DNA from: VXYL01 sp963422285
Lineage (GTDB): Bacteria > Pseudomonadota > Gammaproteobacteria > Pseudomonadales > Azotimanducaceae
Direction of reading: 5' to 3'
Length of the DNA stretch: 64,000 nt
NCBI GenBank assembly: GCA_963422285.2
Contig: CAXXJO010000001.1
Coordinates: 744,001 to 808,000, forward strand
Both the position numbers and the translations under genes were made by a program. Below the pieces are notes generated by a model that ran no database searches, was not told the origin of the DNA, and saw only the letters and a program-made list of their open reading frames with translations. Below are positions 17,976 to 27,510 of the stretch, one piece after another. The number at the start of each line of letters is the position of its first letter. Position 1 is the first letter of the stretch.

Positions 17976-20621
17976 TCACGTCGGCATCGCCTTGTCGAGG
18001 TCCAGCCCCGCCTCGGCAGCATAGTCCAGCGCATCTTCCACCGCTCCCCTGTTGGCCTGCGCCAAGGTGGACAGCGCCGCGAACACGATCCACTCCTTGG
18101 ATACCTCGAAGTAGCCGCGCAGCGCCTCGCGGGATTCCGACAGGCCGTAGCCGTCGGTGCCAAGCACGGCGCACGGCCCCGGCAGCCAGCGCTCGATGGA
18201 CAGCGGCAGCGCCTTCATGTAGTCCGAGGCGGCGACGAAAATGCCGCCTTCGCCGGCAAGCAGCGTCTCCACGTAGGGGCGCTGATCCGAGCCGCCGGCG
18301 GCCAGCATCCGCGCCCGTTCGGCGGCAGTGCCCTGGCGCGCCAGCTCGGTGTAGCTGGTGACGCTCCATACGCTGACGCGCTGGCCCAAGGCTTCCAACG
18401 CCTCGGCCGCGGCCAGCGCCTCGACCATCACGGCACCGCTGCCGAGCAGGTTCACCGTCGCGTCGGGCCGTCTGCGCAGCGCATACATGCCGCGCACGAT
18501 GCCGTCCGCCGCATCTTCCGGCATAGCCGGCATGACGTAGTTCTGGTTGGTCAGCGTCAGGTAGTAGAAGACGTCGTCCTGCTGCTGGTACATGCGGCGG
18601 ATGCCCTCGCGCACGATGACGGCCACCTCGAAGGCGAACGCCGGGTCGTAGCTGACCAGATTCGGCACCGTGGCGGCGACGACATGGGAGTGGCCGTCCT
18701 GATGCTGCACGCCCTCGCCGTTCAAGGTGGTGCGCCCGGAAGTGCCGCCGAGCAGGAAGCCTTTGCAGAGCATGTCGCCGCAGGCCCAGATCATGTCGCC
18801 GACGCGCTGGAAGCCGAACATGGAATAGAAGATGTAGAACGGCACCATGGGCAGGCCGTAGTTGGCGTAGGCGGTGCCGGCGGCCAGGAACGATGCCATG
18901 GCACCGGTTTCGCAGATGCCCTCCTGCAGAATCTGGCCGTCCTCCGCTTCCCGGTAGGGGGCGATGGTGCCGGCGTCCACCGGCTTGTAGTGCTGGCCGG
19001 CGGGGGAGTAGATGCCGGCTTGGGGAAAGAGGCCGTCCATGCCGAAGGTGCGCGCCTCGTCCGGCACGATGGGCACGATGTAGCGGCCGAGGCTGTCGTC
19101 GTGGAGCAGCTTCTGCAGCAGCCGCACCAGGGTCATGGTGGTGGAGACGGCGCGATCGCCGTAGCCGGCCAGCATGTCCGCGAAGAAGTCCAGCGGCGGC
19201 GGAGCCAAGGGCGGACAATGCACTTCGCGGCTCGGCAGCGGGCCGCCCAGGGCGGTGCGCCGAGCCTTGAGATAGCGCACCTCGGCGCTGTCGTCGGCGG
19301 GATGGTAGAAGGCGGCGCGCTCGACTTCTTGCCGAGACAGCGGAATGCGCAGCCGCTCGGCCAGCTCTAGGCGTTCTTCCGGCTTCAGGTACTTCTTCTG
19401 ATGCACGGTGTTGCGGCCTTCCACGCCGGGGCCGAGGCCGTCGCCCTTCACCGTTTTCAGCAGCAGCACGCAGGGCTTGTCCACCACCTCCTCGGCTTCC
19501 TTGAAGGCGGCGTAGATTTTCTTGTGGTCGTGGCCGCCGCGCCGGATGGAGCGGATTTCCTCGTCGGTGAGGGCACTCATCAGCTGTTTCAGCGCCGGAT
19601 TGTTCTCCACCCAGTGCTCGCGCACCACGTCGCCGGGAGAGACGGTGTACATCTGGTAGTCGCCGTCCACCGCCTGCTCCATGCGCGTCTGCAGGATGCC
19701 TTCGACGTCGCGCTCCAGGAGCAGGTCCCAGCCGCTGCCCCAGATCACCTTGACGACATGCCAGTCCGCGCCCCGAAAAGCGCGTTCGAGCTCTTGGATG
19801 ATCTTGCCGTTGCCGCGCACCGGGCCGTCGAGACGTTGCAGATTGCAGTTCACCGCCAGCACGATGTTGTCCAATTTCTCCCGGGCGGCGATGTTGATGG
19901 TGCCCAGCACCTCCGGCTCGTCGGATTCGCCATCGCCGATGAAGGCCCATATCTTGCCGCCGTTCTTCGGCTTCAGGCCCCGATGCTCCAGATACTTGGC
20001 GAAGCGCGCCTGGTAGATGGCGGACGGGGTCGACAGCCCCATGCTGGCGCAGGGCATCTGCCAGAACCACGGCAGGCGGCGCGGGTGGGGATAGGACGGC
20101 AGGCCGCCGCCAGCGCCCAGTTCGCGGCGAAAGTTCTCAAGCTGGGCTTCCGACAGCCGGCCTTCGAGGTAGGCGCGGGCGTAGATGCCGGGCGCGGTAT
20201 GGGCCTGGAAGTGGACCTGGTCGCCGCCGTAGGTGTCGCTGCGAGCGCGGAAGATGTGGTTCAGACCCACTTCCATCATGGTGGACGCGGACAGATAGGT
20301 AGCGATGTGGCCGCCGACGCCGGAACCGCTGTCGTAGGCTTGCAGCACCATGGCGGCGGCATTCCAGCGCAGAATATTCTCGATGCGGGTTTCCAGTTCG
20401 ATGTCGCCGGGATAGGACGGCTGCTGGGCGAGCGGGATGGTGTTCTTGTAGGGGGTGTTCAGGGCGGCGTCGGTCAGCACGATGCCCTTCTGGGAAAGTT
20501 CGTGCTGCAGGCGGGCGAGCAGCGTCTTGGCACCGTCGCCGCCGTGCTCGTCGAGAACGCCGGCCAACGCCTCGATCCACTCCTGCTGCTCGAGCTCCCA
20601 GGCGCTCGAACCCGAATCCAT
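17976..20621 (-). CDS. aceE: Pyruvate dehydrogenase E1 component (homodimeric type)
   Basis: AceE decarboxylates pyruvate with thiamine diphosphate and passes the acetyl group to the lipoyl domains of E2. The 881-residue protein is of usual length and shows WFWQMPCASMGL near the active site. The thiamine-binding GDGESDEPEVLG is followed by NCNLQRLDGPVRGNGKIIQEL, and GTSGRTTLNGEGVQHQDGHS lies further on. The start at ATG 20621 is preferred over the TTG one codon before. aceF and lpd are not adjacent. It is divergent from the lipoprotein gene at 20807, so the 185-base gap probably holds both promoters. Confidence 0.97.
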   Translation of the reverse strand: MDSGSSAWELEQQEWIEALAGVLDEHGGDGAKTLLARLQHELSQKGIVLTDAALNTPYKNTIPLAQQPSYPGDIELETRIENILRWNAAAMVLQAYDSGSGVGGHIATYLSASTMMEVGLNHIFRARSDTYGGDQVHFQAHTAPGIYARAYLEGRLSEAQLENFRRELGAGGGLPSYPHPRRLPWFWQMPCASMGLSTPSAIYQARFAKYLEHRGLKPKNGGKIWAFIGDGESDEPEVLGTINIAAREKLDNIVLAVNCNLQRLDGPVRGNGKIIQELERAFRGADWHVVKVIWGSGWDLLLERDVEGILQTRMEQAVDGDYQMYTVSPGDVVREHWVENNPALKQLMSALTDEEIRSIRRGGHDHKKIYAAFKEAEEVVDKPCVLLLKTVKGDGLGPGVEGRNTVHQKKYLKPEERLELAERLRIPLSRQEVERAAFYHPADDSAEVRYLKARRTALGGPLPSREVHCPPLAPPPLDFFADMLAGYGDRAVSTTMTLVRLLQKLLHDDSLGRYIVPIVPDEARTFGMDGLFPQAGIYSPAGQHYKPVDAGTIAPYREAEDGQILQEGICETGAMASFLAAGTAYANYGLPMVPFYIFYSMFGFQRVGDMIWACGDMLCKGFLLGGTSGRTTLNGEGVQHQDGHSHVVAATVPNLVSYDPAFAFEVAVIVREGIRRMYQQQDDVFYYLTLTNQNYVMPAMPEDAADGIVRGMYALRRRPDATVNLLGSGAVMVEALAAAEALEALGQRVSVWSVTSYTELARQGTAAERARMLAAGGSDQRPYVETLLAGEGGIFVAASDYMKALPLSIERWLPGPCAVLGTDGYGLSESREALRGYFEVSKEWIVFAALSTLAQANRGAVEDALDYAAEAGLDLDKAMPT

Positions 20622-20806
20622 CAATGGTGCTTCCGCCAGGGGACCTCCTCGAAGGTACTACTATACAGCGCTGGTACAGAGCGAATCCTGGCACTTCCCG
20701 CAAGCGTGTTGCAAATCGCGGCGGCAGGGGAATGCTAGTGCGGCAGTCGTCGGCATGGAAGACGTCGGCGTTCGAGACCACTGCGAGAAACCGGAGGGAC
20801 GATGCC

Positions 20807-22393
20807 ATGAAGCCAAGGCGATCTCCGCCACGCAAGCCCACTGCCGTTCTGGTTGCGGGCCTTCTCCTATGCGGATGCGCGACGATGTCCGTCGCCGAAA
20901 CCAGCCGCGAAATCTTCCAGGGATACGAAATCGCCACCGGACCCGCGAAACGTCAAACCATCTTGCCGGGATTCTTCCTGGATGGCGCAACCGCGGAACT
21001 GGCCGTGGTCCAGATCGACGAAAACGGCGACCGTCGTGTGCGGATACACCAGTTCGACGGCCATGCCTGGATGCCAGCGGTCGATGCGGCGCTGTCGCCC
21101 GAGACGCTGTTCGTCGATGTCGCCAACATCGGCGGCCGGGACCGCTTGATTATCTACCAGCACGGTCGTCTGAACTGGTTCGATCCCGACTCGGCGACGA
21201 CATACGCGCTCGCAGACATCGATGCCAACTACGAGGAGACAGGCCAGGACGGCATCCCGAACGTCCGCATCGTTCGGGATTTGAACCAGGATGGCCGCGA
21301 CGACTTGGCGCTGCCGGATTTCGACGGCTTCTGGATTGCCCTGCAATCGAGTGACGGCTCGTTCGCTCCGTTTGCGAAGATCGGGCCGCCGGAACCGTTC
21401 CTCGACGACACCGCCTTCGACGACACCCGCAGCTACCGCGAAGTGGGACTGAACGCGCAAACCATCCCCTGGTATCTGAGCCGCATCCATCAATTGGACT
21501 ACGATCAAGACGGGCGCAGCGATCTGATGTTCTGGAACAAGGACCACTTCGATGTCCATCTGCAGGACGAGCATGGCCTGTTCGACCCGATGGCGAGGGT
21601 CTTCGCCACGCCGGTGCCATTTGACGCCGACGGTGCCTACTCGCTGATCTTCCGCTTCGGCGGCGACAGCATGTTCTCGCTGGTCACTGGATTCAGAAAG
21701 CGATCCAAGCGCACGATGCTCTACGAGTTTCTCGATCTGAACGGCAACGGCGTCGCCGACTTGGTGAAGGCCACCTTCGAGGGCCGGAGCCTGCTCAGAC
21801 AGCGCGGTCGGTACGAAGTGCATTTCGGCACACCGGCGACCGACGGCATCTCGTTCGCCGCGCAGGCCAGCACGAGCATCGAATCGCACGGGAAGCAGCC
21901 CTTGGGGTATCAGTGGGTGCAGGACTTCGCGGGCGAGGGCACGGGCAACATCATGGTCGCCGAGGTCAGAACGGGGGTGGGCGGGATGTTCCGCGCACTG
22001 CTCGGCAAGTCCATTGCGGTGGATCTGCGGTTCTACCGCCTCGAACAGGGCGTCTATCCCGACAAGCCCAACGCCGTGCGCAAGCTCAGGCCGACTTTGC
22101 ATCCCTTCGGCGGGGCAGGCGTGTACTTCCCGGCGGTGCTGCTCGGCGATGTCAACGGCGATGGACGCTCGGACTTGCTGGTGGGCAAAGGTCGGCGAGA
22201 GATGCACGTCTTCCTAGGCGTGCCCGGTGCGGATATGTTCGCCCGGCAGCCCAGGAAAGTGGCGGTGTCCCTGCCGGACAACGAGGCCGACATTCGGTTG
22301 GCGGATGTCAACAACGACGGCAAGCAGGACGTGCTCATCCAGCATTCGTCCGCCACCGAGCCGCATCGACTGACGCTGCTGATCGCCCGGTAG
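20807..22393 (+). CDS. FG-GAP/VCBS-repeat lipoprotein
   Basis: This 528-residue predicted lipoprotein begins MKPRRSPPRKPTAVLVAG and has a Cys-containing lipobox at LLLCGCATM, so it should be exported and anchored in a membrane. Calcium-binding-type loops of FG-GAP/VCBS repeats recur: DLNQDGRDDL (about 158), DYDQDGRSDL (230), DLNGNGVADL (309), DVNGDGRSDL (447) and DVNNDGKQDV (499), consistent with a beta-propeller. GGAGG 9 bases before ATG 20807 supports the start. The function is unknown; such propellers often mediate surface binding. Confidence 0.85.
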   Translation: MKPRRSPPRKPTAVLVAGLLLCGCATMSVAETSREIFQGYEIATGPAKRQTILPGFFLDGATAELAVVQIDENGDRRVRIHQFDGHAWMPAVDAALSPETLFVDVANIGGRDRLIIYQHGRLNWFDPDSATTYALADIDANYEETGQDGIPNVRIVRDLNQDGRDDLALPDFDGFWIALQSSDGSFAPFAKIGPPEPFLDDTAFDDTRSYREVGLNAQTIPWYLSRIHQLDYDQDGRSDLMFWNKDHFDVHLQDEHGLFDPMARVFATPVPFDADGAYSLIFRFGGDSMFSLVTGFRKRSKRTMLYEFLDLNGNGVADLVKATFEGRSLLRQRGRYEVHFGTPATDGISFAAQASTSIESHGKQPLGYQWVQDFAGEGTGNIMVAEVRTGVGGMFRALLGKSIAVDLRFYRLEQGVYPDKPNAVRKLRPTLHPFGGAGVYFPAVLLGDVNGDGRSDLLVGKGRREMHVFLGVPGADMFARQPRKVAVSLPDNEADIRLADVNNDGKQDVLIQHSSATEPHRLTLLIAR

Positions 22394-22415
22394 GCCTCTA
22401 AAGGCGCCGGCCTAC
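22390..22415 (+). terminator. Possible terminator hairpin after the FG-GAP lipoprotein gene
   Basis: GTAGGCC (22390-22396) pairs perfectly with GGCCTAC (22409-22415) around a 12-base loop. The stop codon lies inside the left arm. Only a short T-containing stretch follows, so an intrinsic terminator is possible but weak. Confidence 0.35.
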
Positions 22416-22476
22416 TTGATTCGGCGTTTGAAATGTGCTATAGCAAGCGCCTTGCGTCACGAAAAGGCAGGGACAA

Positions 22477-23112
22477 GTGCGCCGCTCCGCTCCGAACCAC
22501 ACTGTCGATCTGTTCGGATCCGCGCACGAAGAACCACGGCATCTGAAGCGGGACGGGGCGGACGTAGCCTACGACGCCGCCTTTCTGCCTGAGCAGGACG
22601 CCAACCGCTACCTAGCCGCCGCCGAGCGCCTGCACTACCGCCAAGAGACCATTCGCGTCTACGGCCGCGTCCATGAGATCCCGCGCCTCACGGCATGGTT
22701 CAGCAAGGAAGGAAGAACCTATACGTATTCCGGCATCGCCATGGCTCCGGAACCCTTCCCGCCGTTCCTTGCCGAGATCAATGAAAGATTGCGAGAGGCC
22801 ACGGGCTTTGACTTCAACTCCGTTCTGGTCAACCACTACCGGGACGGGAACGACAAGGTTGGCTGGCACAGCGACGACGAACCGGAGCTGGGGTCGGAAA
22901 TCCAGATCGCCTCCGTCAGCTTGGGCGGAACGCGGGACTTCAAGATGCGTCGCAAGGACGACCATGACGACGTGGTCGAGCGATGCCTCGAGCATGGCAG
23001 CCTCCTGCTCATGAGGCACCCGACGCAAAAGCACTGGGAGCACTGCATTCCGCCCCGAAAGCGAACCAATGAACCTAGGTACAATTTGACTTTCCGGCGG
23101 ATTGTAGGCTGA
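22477..23112 (+). CDS. alkB: AlkB-family 2-oxoglutarate/Fe(II) dioxygenase
   Basis: The 211-residue protein resembles the ALKBH2/3-like bacterial AlkB group that removes alkyl groups from nucleic-acid bases. The metal ligands H131-x-D133 (KVGWHSDDE) and H189 (KHWEHCIPPR) and the 2-oxoglutarate arginines in RYNLTFR are present, as are NSVLVNHYRDGNDKVGWHSD and EIQIASVSLGGTRDFKMRRK. The start is GTG 22477, with AGGCAGGGA upstream. A putative methyltransferase gene follows after 5 bases, which suggests joint expression. The protein is longer at the N-terminus than ALKBH2-type cores by about 20 residues. Confidence 0.93.
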   Translation: MRRSAPNHTVDLFGSAHEEPRHLKRDGADVAYDAAFLPEQDANRYLAAAERLHYRQETIRVYGRVHEIPRLTAWFSKEGRTYTYSGIAMAPEPFPPFLAEINERLREATGFDFNSVLVNHYRDGNDKVGWHSDDEPELGSEIQIASVSLGGTRDFKMRRKDDHDDVVERCLEHGSLLLMRHPTQKHWEHCIPPRKRTNEPRYNLTFRRIVG

Positions 23113-23117
23113 GAACC

Positions 23118-24074
23118 ATGCCGGGTTTCCCTCAACAGAAGCCGCTGCAACGCCTGAAGGCTGATGTCCGAAAGCTTGTCGAGAAGAACCTGCTTGGCGA
23201 CAAGATCGAGTCGCTCGACCCGACAAGGCGCGGCAGCATACAGCACGAAATCGTTGTCCTCCGAGATCACTACCGGGACTTGCGATCTGGGCCGGGCGAT
23301 GGAGGTTGGAACTACGGCGAAAGCGAAGATCAGCTGATCGCCTATTCCCTGGCGTACTACCCGTACTATGTGGAAGTCGTGCCCGAGGCGACTGCGAAGA
23401 TCTCGTTTCAAACAGAGAGACACTGGAATCTAGCCTCGAGCCACAAGGATATTCGCCAGGAAGAGACCAAGTACGCAATCGTAGGGTGTGGTTCGGCGCC
23501 GGAGCTGTACGGGCTGCTTCGGTATATTCGACATCTAGCGTTCGTGGCTGGCGACGAGCGTCCGGTAAACACCCGCATCAAGCTGTTCGAACCAAATCGT
23601 CAATGCTGGGAGCCGCTTGCGACTGCGGTAACGAAGCCTCTGATTAAGCGGTCGGTCTGGCTCAAGGAAGCGATGGACGAGAATGTAGTTCGGATTTTCT
23701 GGTCGCTCGAAACAAGAATACCGGACTTGGAGCTACCCAGTGAATTTGACGTGACCATCGTGCAGCATGTGCTGAACGAAGTGAGATCCGAGGATCGAGC
23801 GAATTGGCTTTCTAAGGCTATGATCAGCTTAGTTCCCGGCGGGTTGTTTCTGGTTGTGGATGTGAAGCCGGATGTTCATGAGGAACTTCAAGGAATGGGA
23901 TTCGCCCTGGTCAACGTGGGTCTCTGCTGGAGCGATAAAGGTGAACGTAGGCTGGATCGCGTCGTCACTAATTTGTTTCGAGACTTGCCGAGAGAGTTCG
24001 AAAGAAAGACGGTCGAGGTGAAGGTGTCGTTTTATGAAAAGCCAGCGGTTCCGAAAACGCAGCGCAGGCGCTAA
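23118..24074 (+). CDS. Putative SAM-dependent methyltransferase, partner of AlkB
   Basis: This 318-residue protein is only weakly recognisable. A Rossmann-type SAM motif, KYAIVGCGSAPELYGLLRY (about 118-136), is followed by a strand with FDVTIVQHVLNEV and then SLVPGGLFLVVDVKPD, the order of motifs I, IV and V-VI in class I methyltransferases. The N-terminal 110 residues have no match I know. The gene starts 5 bases after alkB and is less GC-rich than most of the window, so the pair may have arrived together. The substrate is unknown; a nucleic acid is a reasonable guess from the neighbour only. Confidence 0.65.
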   Translation: MPGFPQQKPLQRLKADVRKLVEKNLLGDKIESLDPTRRGSIQHEIVVLRDHYRDLRSGPGDGGWNYGESEDQLIAYSLAYYPYYVEVVPEATAKISFQTERHWNLASSHKDIRQEETKYAIVGCGSAPELYGLLRYIRHLAFVAGDERPVNTRIKLFEPNRQCWEPLATAVTKPLIKRSVWLKEAMDENVVRIFWSLETRIPDLELPSEFDVTIVQHVLNEVRSEDRANWLSKAMISLVPGGLFLVVDVKPDVHEELQGMGFALVNVGLCWSDKGERRLDRVVTNLFRDLPREFERKTVEVKVSFYEKPAVPKTQRRR

Positions 24075-24798
24075 GGTACCGATCGTTTCGCCGGGGGCCG
24101 AAGGCTCTTGCGGGCTCGAACCGTTTGGCGATGACAGCCACGCATACCTGTTGGCCGCCTGTGTATGTCCCATTACGCCTAGTTCTCCTTGCCAACGCTC
24201 AAGTGGCGGACGCGATTCATGGTGTGTTTGCCTATGGGAAGTGCTCCGCAAGCCGCTCTTCGAGCAGAGAGCCTACTTCGCAGGACAGTCGCGGCACCAC
24301 GCGGCCCGCCGTTGGTTCCGGCATCCGCTGCTTGGGCGACGACGATTCCAGGATCGTTGATGACTGGAATGACAGGAAATATATCCACCTGACTGTCGGC
24401 TCAACGTCCGGTGGCGAGACCTTGTTTTCCATTGCATGCTGTTGCAGATGCCGGATTCTTTCCGTCGCTTGCGGCAGCGTTTCGCTCATTGACGTTGCGG
24501 CGAGCGCAGTGGCTCCGTCAATGATCGATTTCAGCAATAGAACGCCTTGAAGGCTCGGCAACTACCACGAGGTGGTTTCGGGATGCTACCTTGGCGGCTT
24601 TGGTGCTGCCGAGGCAGCCGGTTCGAGACTGCGCGAAATGTCTAGGATACGAAAGTCGTCAATATCCAGTCGTGTCATGGCCAAGCACTGCGGCGCGTAT
24701 CTTCGCGCAAGCCAGGCTTCGGCAACGCAGCCGGGATCGGCGAAAGTCACCGGCTCGCGGGCGACCGCATCGTCGGCCTTGAGCACCGGAAACAGGGC
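24075..24798. other. Region without a supported gene between the methyltransferase and tesB
   Basis: A minus-strand frame at 24232-24561 would encode 109 residues (start MPSLQGVLLLKSIIDGATAL). Its composition is plausible for a protein, but it has no domain I recognise and no clear ribosome binding site. The rest shows no coding signal. Base composition is mixed, which fits a decayed or acquired stretch. Confidence 0.4.
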
Positions 24799-25644
24799 CT
24801 ATATCGCCTTCGGCGCAGTCCATCGCATCAATCCCTCTTGCAGGCAGGTAGCTGCCAAGTCGCCGTGGCGAGTGTAGAACCGTCCGCTGGCGAGGCCGCG
24901 CCCATCGCTCGTGGCCTCCACCGTCTGCGCGAACAGCAGCCATTCGTCGGCCCGCGCGAACTGGTGGAACCACATGGCGTGATCGAGGCTGGAACCCTCG
25001 AACCCGGCATCCTGCCAGCGTCGTCCGTGGGGCAGCAGAATGTGATCCACGAGGGTGCTGTCCGACAGGTAGGCGAGCCCGGCGTGGTGGATTTCGGGCG
25101 AATCCGGCAGCACTTCGTCGATCCGCATCCACATGAGTTGGCGCTCGGTCACCGGCTCGCCCCGGGGCGTGGTTGGCGGGTTGATGTAGCGGATGTCCAG
25201 GGGCCGCGCCGATCCGGCCCAGGCGTCCGCCCCGCTCTGCGCCAAAGTGAACTCGTCGTAGGTATAGGGCACTGCTTCGGGCGGCGGCACCTCCGGCATG
25301 GCGGTGTCGGCATACTGCGGACTTTCATCGGGCGCCTTGAACGACGCCAGCAGGCGGAACAGCTCCTTGCCGCGTTGCGCGGCGTGGACCTGGCGGGACG
25401 AGTACGAGCGTCCGTCGCGGACAATCTCGACGCCTAGCTGCAGCGGCAGATCGACATCGCCGGGGCGCAAAAAGTAGCCGTGCAGCGAATGCACGTTGCG
25501 ACCATCGGCCAAGGTTGCCTGCGCTGCCGCCAGGCACTGCGCCAGGAACTGGCCGCCGAACATGCGCTCGCCCTTGTCGGGGGAGGGCGGTGCGGTGAAA
25601 TGGCGGTCGTCAACGGGTTCGAGTCGGAGCAGCAGTGCAAACAT
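24799..25644 (-). CDS. tesB: Acyl-CoA thioesterase II
   Basis: TesB hydrolyses medium- and long-chain acyl-CoAs. The 281-residue double hotdog protein shows RMFGGQFLAQCLAAAQATL, SLHGYFLRPGD in the first hotdog, and LAYLSDSTLVDHILLPHGR with SLDHAMWFHQFARADEWLLF in the second, including the Asp, Thr and Gln region used for catalysis. ATG 25644 is preferred, with GGAAG upstream; the open frame extends another 43 codons into a repeat element and is not family-like. A copy of the dispersed repeat lies 83 bases upstream. Confidence 0.94.
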   Translation of the reverse strand: MFALLLRLEPVDDRHFTAPPSPDKGERMFGGQFLAQCLAAAQATLADGRNVHSLHGYFLRPGDVDLPLQLGVEIVRDGRSYSSRQVHAAQRGKELFRLLASFKAPDESPQYADTAMPEVPPPEAVPYTYDEFTLAQSGADAWAGSARPLDIRYINPPTTPRGEPVTERQLMWMRIDEVLPDSPEIHHAGLAYLSDSTLVDHILLPHGRRWQDAGFEGSSLDHAMWFHQFARADEWLLFAQTVEATSDGRGLASGRFYTRHGDLAATCLQEGLMRWTAPKAI

Positions 25645-25726
25645 CGATTCTTCCAATAGCGTCGCGATCAGTCTGCTTGACAGGCGGCGCTTTGCGCAAG
25701 TTTGGACCAACGCCCTACGCGGCGGC

Positions 25727-25859
25727 GGCTCAGTTTGAAACTGAGACAGGTCGCACCATTGCGCCACCGCCACATATGGTGGTCAGTGCGCTTCTCCTGC
25801 CTGTACATGTTACGTCTGATGGTTCAGCGTGGTAATGCTGATTCAAACTGAGCCACTAC
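25727..25859 (-). repeat. Dispersed inverted-end repeat, copy A
   Basis: One end reads GGCTCAGTTTGAAA and the other TTCAAACTGAGCCACTAC, forming the terminal inverted repeat. It lies between the divergent tesB and GNAT genes. CCCTACG flanks both sides (25713-25719 and 25858-25864), a possible target duplication. Read on the minus strand it aligns along its length with copies C, D and E. Confidence 0.8.
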
Positions 25860-25983
25860 CCTACGCCCCAAGATGGCGCGCCGTCAGAGGAATTGGGTAG
25901 AATGGCCTAGGGCTCGCGGCTTTTGGCTGCTCAATCCTAAATCGCGCGGCCGAGCCGACGTTGTATCGTCGGGCATCGTCTGC

Positions 25984-26946
25984 ATGGGAATCCAATCCAA
26001 GGAGTCGAACTTGCTTGCGCGTCCCTATCGAGGATCATCCGACCTGCCCTGCATGACGGCGTTCGCCGCCCACAACCTGGACGCCCGCCAAGGCTGTTCC
26101 TATTGGCACCCCGGCGACATCGTCTGGATGATGCTCACCCATAGCCATATGGGCTTGTTCGACAACCGCCGGGATGTTCGCCTCTGGTTGAACGAGGCCG
26201 GCGAATGCGTAGCGCTGGCATGGTTCTACGGACCGCGCTTCGCCCGTTTCGACGTGCATCCAAACCATGCCGACTTGGGCGAGGAAGTGCTGGCCTGGGT
26301 CGAAGGACACGTCGCGACGACGAATCCAGACGAAGACGGCATCCGCCTGCGCATCGACGCCATGGACGCCGACGAGGCCAAGACACAGCGACTGGCCAGC
26401 GCTGGCTATCGCGCCGGCCGCCGTTTCGGCGAGGTTCTATGCTGCGAACTCGCGAGACTCGAACCGGCACACGTGGTCCCCGACGGCATGACGGTGCGCG
26501 ACTGCGTCGAAGTGGACGAACACGACCGCGCCCAATGCCACCGCGACGCTTGGAGTTCCCTCGATCACATCGGCCGGCCGCAGGCGGTGTCGCAGTTCCA
26601 CGACCACATCTACCGCGCCCTGCGCAAGGCCATCCGCTACGACCCGGAACTGGACCTGGTGGTTGCCAACGACGACGAGCTAGTCGCCTGCAGCATCGCG
26701 TGGACGGACGAGATAAGCGGATTCGGGGTCTTCGAACCTGTCGGCACCTGCCCGGGCTATCGCGGCTTGCGCCTGTCGGGGCTGCTGACGGAACAGTCGA
26801 TGCTGCGGCTGCGGGATCGCGGCATGCGGGCCGCCTACGTCATGTCCTCGGAATCGAACAACCCCACCGCGTACAAGGCCTACCGGCGCACTTTCGACCC
26901 CATCGGCCGGCAGCGCTTCCACTACAAGGACTTCGCGCTTCGTTAG
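25984..26946 (+). CDS. GNAT-family N-acetyltransferase
   Basis: The 320-residue protein has two GNAT-like halves. The first (about 40-160) includes LWLNEAGECVALAWFYGP and LRIDAMDADEAKTQRLASAG. The second (about 170-318) includes LDLVVANDDELVACSIAWTD, the acetyl-CoA loop GTCPGYRGLRLSGLLTEQSM, and VMSSESNNPTAYKAYRRTFD. ATG 25984 is chosen as the first start inside the conserved part, although its ribosome binding site is poor and ATG 26053 is possible. The substrate is unknown. Confidence 0.82.
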   Translation: MGIQSKESNLLARPYRGSSDLPCMTAFAAHNLDARQGCSYWHPGDIVWMMLTHSHMGLFDNRRDVRLWLNEAGECVALAWFYGPRFARFDVHPNHADLGEEVLAWVEGHVATTNPDEDGIRLRIDAMDADEAKTQRLASAGYRAGRRFGEVLCCELARLEPAHVVPDGMTVRDCVEVDEHDRAQCHRDAWSSLDHIGRPQAVSQFHDHIYRALRKAIRYDPELDLVVANDDELVACSIAWTDEISGFGVFEPVGTCPGYRGLRLSGLLTEQSMLRLRDRGMRAAYVMSSESNNPTAYKAYRRTFDPIGRQRFHYKDFALR

Positions 26947-27510
26947 CGAGCATTCTCCTGCCGGACTTGAGGGCTGCCAATCCAACGCGACGTGCGATGG
27001 TCTTGGCGAGGATGGTGCTGAGCGAACTGCGAGACGAGCACTGGGCCCGGTTCTCCTCTGCCGAGAGGACGTTCTTGCAAGGCAAGAAGAAACCCCTTGA
27101 CTCTCAAATCGGCGGCAGCTTGGGCAGCGCTCGATCATCGCCGGAACCATCCGGCGCATCGACCTTGCCGCCCATCGCTGCCGTCCGCCCAGCTTTACGC
27201 ACTGCCCTCTTCGCCATGCCCGTCAGCACTACCGGCAGTCTGGAATGATGCGCGATCGCTTTGTCGAAGATATCGCCGGACCCGCATGGTGTTCCGGATG
27301 ACAGCACCGTGGAAACGCCCCGACTTGGGTGTTGGGGCGTGTGGCGCCTCATCCTGCCATCGGTATCTGTCCACAGCGCACAAGCAGCGCTTCCTTGCCC
27401 AGCTATCACCGCGCAGCATCCAGATTCACCGCAGCGTTTGGCTTTCGGAACGGCTTCCTTCGTTGGCTGCGCTTGTCGATACGATCGTCATTGCTGCTTT
27501 CGTGCTTGCT
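26947..27510. other. Region without a supported gene downstream of the ATPase-DUF4276 cassette
   Basis: Short open frames occur on both strands, none with a recognisable domain. Fragments on the minus strand such as FDKAIAHHSRLPVVLTGMAKR look protein-like and may be remnants of another accessory gene. It separates the GNAT gene from the cassette at 27511-29270. Confidence 0.35.

Noticed and set aside
17662..20070. An 802-codon minus-strand open frame overlapping aceE
   Set aside because: It lies in another frame of aceE, is Arg-rich and has no family features.
24232..24561. A 109-codon minus-strand frame as a gene
   Set aside because: Its composition is plausible but there is no domain, no ribosome binding site and no supporting context; mentioned only in the region entry.
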